Source: Rhodoferax sp. UBA4409
GTDB taxonomy: Bacteria; Pseudomonadota; Gammaproteobacteria; Burkholderiales; Burkholderiaceae_C
Assembly (NCBI GenBank): GCA_002390825.1
Contig: DGQR01000049.1
Location: 1 to 45,065 of the forward strand
DNA length: 45,065 bases
Direction of reading: 5' to 3'
The notes under the pieces were generated by a model, which did no database searches, was not told the origin of the DNA, and saw nothing but the letters and a program-made list of their open reading frames with translations. Below are positions 42,252-45,065 of the stretch, piece after piece; position 1 is the stretch's first letter; each line of letters starts with the position of its first letter. Position numbers and translations under genes: made by a program.

Positions 42252-42319
42252 GGCGCTTTGAGACGCCCGGTTCGCCCAGATGCTGACGCTGACGCCGCGC
42301 TGCGGTGTCAGCCGCCGGG

Positions 42320-42928
42320 TCAGTACTTGAAGAGCTTGTGGACCGCCACGACGCCGGGGTAGTCACTGAGCTGAACGCTGAGCTCACCGCGACTGATGAT
42401 CACGCTTTTTACGGTCTGGCGCACACCGTTGTATTCGACCAAGTCGCCCGCCTTGAAGGTCGGTGTATTGCTCGGCAGATAGGGCGCGCCGTTATAGCGC
42501 GGGCGTCGGTAACCCGGCATGCGACGGCCGACTTCATCAATCTCCTGGCCCCAGGTTTCGAGCGCTTTGCCCATGGCGGTTTGCATTTCTGGCGCGGTGA
42601 AGGGCTTGCGCAGCTGAAACATGGCACCGAGCGTCGCCGCGCGACTGCCGAGTGCGCTGCTGAGCTCCATACTCATCAGGGCCCAACGCAGGCCGGGCAG
42701 GCGCGCCCGCAAGGTCTCCACCAGCTGAAGGCCGGTAGTCGTCTCACGGCTGAAGCAGTCGGTGAGCACAAAGTGGGGCGCGATGTCATTGGCAAGCGCC
42801 AATGCGGACTCTGCGGAGGCTGCGGTATGGATCCAGTTGGCTTCAAACCCGTAGCCCACGATCATTTTTCTGGCGAAAGTGTGGAGGGCGGGGCTGCTGT
42901 CAGCAACCAAAAAGCGTACGGCGGACAT
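42320..42928 (-). CDS. Response regulator receiver protein with C-terminal extension
   Basis: A 202-residue protein. The N-terminal receiver domain has the acidic pocket VADSSP, the likely phospho-Asp in VLTDCFS and the conserved Lys in LRKPF. After residue about 130 comes a Pro/Arg/Tyr-rich linker and a small beta-rich domain (FKAGDLVEYNGVRQTVKSV, SVQLSDYPGVVAVHKLFKY) that I cannot name. No sensor kinase is nearby. ATG 42928 lacks a Shine-Dalgarno. Confidence 0.75.
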   Translation of the reverse strand: MSAVRFLVADSSPALHTFARKMIVGYGFEANWIHTAASAESALALANDIAPHFVLTDCFSRETTTGLQLVETLRARLPGLRWALMSMELSSALGSRAATLGAMFQLRKPFTAPEMQTAMGKALETWGQEIDEVGRRMPGYRRPRYNGAPYLPSNTPTFKAGDLVEYNGVRQTVKSVIISRGELSVQLSDYPGVVAVHKLFKY

Positions 42929-42940
42929 ACAGTCAGGGGG

Positions 42941-42980
42941 TAAAAAAGTGCAGCGGCCTTGATTTTATGTGGCGCTGCAC
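42941..42980 (-). terminator. Terminator-like hairpin just upstream of the response regulator
   Basis: On the minus strand a perfect eight-base stem (42973-42980 with 42948-42955) and 17-base loop is followed by six T (42947-42942). It sits 13 bases before the response-regulator ATG, so it would act as a leader attenuator or end an unseen minus-strand transcript. Confidence 0.45.
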
Positions 42981-43039
42981 CATTTCTCTGACAGAACGCT
43001 TTTTCTTTCTTACTCCATCGCCCAACGCACCCATTTGCT

Positions 43040-43687
43040 ATGACTCCCACCACCCTCAAAATCGACTTCGTATCCGATGTGTCTTGCCCCTGGTGCGCCA
43101 TCGGGCTGCAATCCCTGGAAACCGCGCTACAGCGCCTTGATGGCGAAGTCGCGGTGCAGATGCACTTCCAGCCTTTTGAGCTCAACCCGAACATGGTGCC
43201 CGAAGGCGAAGACATCACTGAACACTTGAGCAAAAAGTACGGTTCTACCCCCGAGCAAGCCGCCGCCGCGCGCGAGAACATCCGCGTTCGTGGTGAGGCA
43301 CTGGGTTTCACCTTCAACATGGACAAGCGCGCCCGCATCTACAACACCTTTGATGCCCACCGCCTGCTGCACTGGGCCGAAGACACCGGTTTGCAAACCG
43401 CCCTGAAAAAAGCACTGTTCAAAGCCTATTTCACCGATGGCAAAGACCCGAGTCAGCACGCGGTGCTGGTCGAAGCCGCGGAGTCGGTAGGCCTGTCCGG
43501 TGATGAGGCCCGCGCTATTTTGGCGGGAGACGACTATGCAGACTTGGTGCGCGAGCAAGAGCAGTTTTATCTCAGCGCGGGCATTAACTCGGTGCCGGCT
43601 GTGGTCATCAATGACAAGCATTTGATATCAGGTGGCCAGCCGCCCGAGGTGTTTGAGCAAGCCCTTCGGCAGATCGCAGCCGGCTGA
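43040..43687 (+). CDS. DsbA family oxidoreductase, FrnE-like
   Basis: A 215-residue cytoplasmic thioredoxin-fold protein with no signal peptide. The CPWC active site is in DFVSDVSCPWCAIG near residue 16-19; FQPFELNPNMVPEGEDI, the inserted helical domain FDAHRLLHWAE and the cis-Pro loop INSVPAVVINDKHLISGGQ are FrnE/2-hydroxychromene-isomerase-like features. The substrate is unknown. phoD-like gene starts 11 bases later. Confidence 0.9.
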   Translation: MTPTTLKIDFVSDVSCPWCAIGLQSLETALQRLDGEVAVQMHFQPFELNPNMVPEGEDITEHLSKKYGSTPEQAAAARENIRVRGEALGFTFNMDKRARIYNTFDAHRLLHWAEDTGLQTALKKALFKAYFTDGKDPSQHAVLVEAAESVGLSGDEARAILAGDDYADLVREQEQFYLSAGINSVPAVVINDKHLISGGQPPEVFEQALRQIAAG

Positions 43688-43697
43688 TCTGCGTGCT

Positions 43698-45065
43698 ATG
43701 GGCAGACCCGTTTTCACCGCCGATCGCCGTCGCCTGCTGGCCCTTGCAGGTGCGAGTGCTGCTGGCCTTTGGTTGCCAGGCAGCGCCCGGAGCCAATGGA
43801 GAACCAGCGGTGACCCTTTTGCGCTCGGAATTGCCAGTGGGTCGCCCCGCCACAACGGCGTCGTGCTCTGGACCCGGTTGGCCGCGGACCCTGCCCAGGC
43901 CGGCGGTGTGCGGGAACCTGTAGCGGTGCGCTGGGAGCTTGCCCATGACGAGGGCTTTAAGCGCATGGTGCAGAGCGGTACCGCGATGGCATTGCCCGAG
44001 TTGGGGCATGCGGTGCACGTGGAGCTCCAGGGGCTGGAGCCCGATCGCTGGTACTTCTACCGGTTTCAGGTGGGGCAGGCCAGCAGCGCTGTCGGGCACA
44101 CCCGCACCTTCCCGGCACCGGGGGCTTTGGCCTCGCGGCTGCGGCTGGGCTATGCCTCGTGCCAGCATTGGGAGCATGGCTTTTACAGCGCCTATCGCCA
44201 TATGCGCGCGGAGTCGCTCGATGCGGTGATGTTTCTGGGCGACTACATCTACGAATATGGGGGCAGCAGCAAAGCGGTGCGCAGGGTGCCAAGCGCCGCC
44301 ACGGTGACGCTGGACGATTACCGCGCCCGCTATGCCCTGTACAAAAGTGATCCGGACTTGCAAGCCATGCATGCGGCTTGTCCGTGGATATTCACTTGGG
44401 ACGATCATGAGGTGCAAAACGACTACGCGGGCCTGAACCAAGGCACCCACGGGCCGGACGGTGTGGACTTCGCGGCTCGCCGTGCCGCCGCCTACCAGGC
44501 GTATTACGAGCACATGCCCCTGCGGGCCAGTACGCTGCAAAAAGCCCTGCAGGGCGTGAAGCAGCCGGGCAGCGAGCTGCGGCTCTATGACCGTGTGGCC
44601 TTCGGCAATCTCGCCGTGCTGCACACGCTGGATGACCGCCAATACCGAGACCGGCAGGCCTGCACCAAGGCGGGCGCTCCGGGCTCCAGCACCGTGAACC
44701 CCGCGCAATGCGCCTCGTGGAGTGACCCGTCCCGCAGCTTGCTGGGCGCAGTGCAAGAGCGCTGGCTTGACCAGTCTTTGAAAGCGGGTGGAGCCACTTG
44801 GAGCGTATTGGCCCAGCAAACGGTGTTCGGGCAGCGCGATTTCCGCCCCGGTGAGGGGCAGGTACTCAGCAACGACGGCTGGGATGGCTATGCGCCTGCC
44901 CGCAGCCGGCTCACCCAAGCCCTTCAAAAACACCGCGTTAGCAACCCGGTGTTTCTGGGGGGCGATGTGCATGCCAATTGGGTGGGGCACGTCAAGGCGG
45001 ATTACAGCCGCCCCGACAGTGCAGTGGTGGGGGTCGAGTTTTGTGGCACCAGCATCACCTCGCGC
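43698..45065 (+). CDS. phoD: PhoD-family alkaline phosphatase, N-terminal 456 residues
   Basis: Exported metallophosphoesterase of the PhoD family; the frame is open to the window end, so it is incomplete. A Tat-type signal is visible (DRRRLLALAGASAAGLWLPG). The N-terminal PhoD domain has FALGIASGSPRHNGVVLWTRL, the core has GYASCQHWEHGFYSAYRHM, FLGDYIYEYGG, FTWDDHEVQNDYAG and FLGGDVHANWVGHVKADY. The last gives metal ligands. ATG 43698 is the only start that includes the twin-arginine signal. Confidence 0.92.
   Translation, partial: MGRPVFTADRRRLLALAGASAAGLWLPGSARSQWRTSGDPFALGIASGSPRHNGVVLWTRLAADPAQAGGVREPVAVRWELAHDEGFKRMVQSGTAMALPELGHAVHVELQGLEPDRWYFYRFQVGQASSAVGHTRTFPAPGALASRLRLGYASCQHWEHGFYSAYRHMRAESLDAVMFLGDYIYEYGGSSKAVRRVPSAATVTLDDYRARYALYKSDPDLQAMHAACPWIFTWDDHEVQNDYAGLNQGTHGPDGVDFAARRAAAYQAYYEHMPLRASTLQKALQGVKQPGSELRLYDRVAFGNLAVLHTLDDRQYRDRQACTKAGAPGSSTVNPAQCASWSDPSRSLLGAVQERWLDQSLKAGGATWSVLAQQTVFGQRDFRPGEGQVLSNDGWDGYAPARSRLTQALQKHRVSNPVFLGGDVHANWVGHVKADYSRPDSAVVGVEFCGTSITSR

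Noticed and set aside
43608..44990. 460-codon minus-strand frame at the right end
   Set aside because: Antisense to the PhoD gene, whose Tat signal and metal motifs are unmistakable.

Overview
The window is high-GC chromosome from a beta-proteobacterium, most likely family Comamonadaceae (Rhodoferax/Curvibacter-like). The evidence is the class I polyhydroxybutyrate genes phaC-phaA-phaB, the zapB-zapA-6S RNA arrangement, a complete-looking aerobic cobalamin pathway with a CobN/ChlD cobaltochelatase, and copies of a double-hairpin repeat that I recognise from Comamonadaceae genomes. Genus is inference.

Layout. 1-2630: end of phaC, phaA, phaB and a terminator. 2758-4056: DUF3391/HD-GYP protein. 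4078-4861, minus strand: 6S RNA, zapA and a zapB-like gene. 4913-18988: a cobalamin riboswitch followed by a long, tightly packed plus-strand run: cobB, a cytoplasmic cobalamin-binding-like protein, cobU, a CbiM-type cobalt permease, cobO, a B12 ABC transporter (ATPase, binding protein, permease), cobW, cobN and chlD. 18989-23371: an AT-richer insert with repeat debris and a three-gene ParB-like / nuclease-like / cytosine methyltransferase cassette. 23372-30695: ring-contraction genes, mostly minus strand (cobL-cobE-cobM-cobF and cobG-cobH-cobI-cobJ), with cobK on plus. 30789-38057, plus strand: cbiB, cobD-type decarboxylase, a secreted hydrolase, cobQ, a second cobalamin riboswitch, cobT, cobS and a CobC-type phosphatase. 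38120-45065: a YidB-family protein, HDOD-nth-HDOD, a PLP aminotransferase, a response regulator, a FrnE-like DsbA protein and the first part of a PhoD phosphatase.

Together the cobalamin genes cover precorrin-2 to adenosylcobalamin: CobI, CobG, CobJ, CobM, CobF, CobK, CobL and CobH make hydrogenobyrinate; CobB amidates; CobN plus ChlD insert cobalt; CobO adenosylates; CobQ, CbiB, CobD, CobU, CobT, CobS and CobC finish the nucleotide loop. CbiM brings in cobalt and the ABC transporter brings in corrinoids. The SUMT gene (cobA), cobR and bluB are not in the window.

The most striking signal is at 18263-18338. The small chelatase subunit ORF ends on a seven-A slippery run with an upstream Shine-Dalgarno-like element and a strong downstream stem-loop. 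A -1 frameshift would join it to the VWA domain, so one gene would give both cobaltochelatase accessory subunits. Also notable are palindromic repeats read in frame inside cobB, cobQ, cobU, cbiB and cobS.
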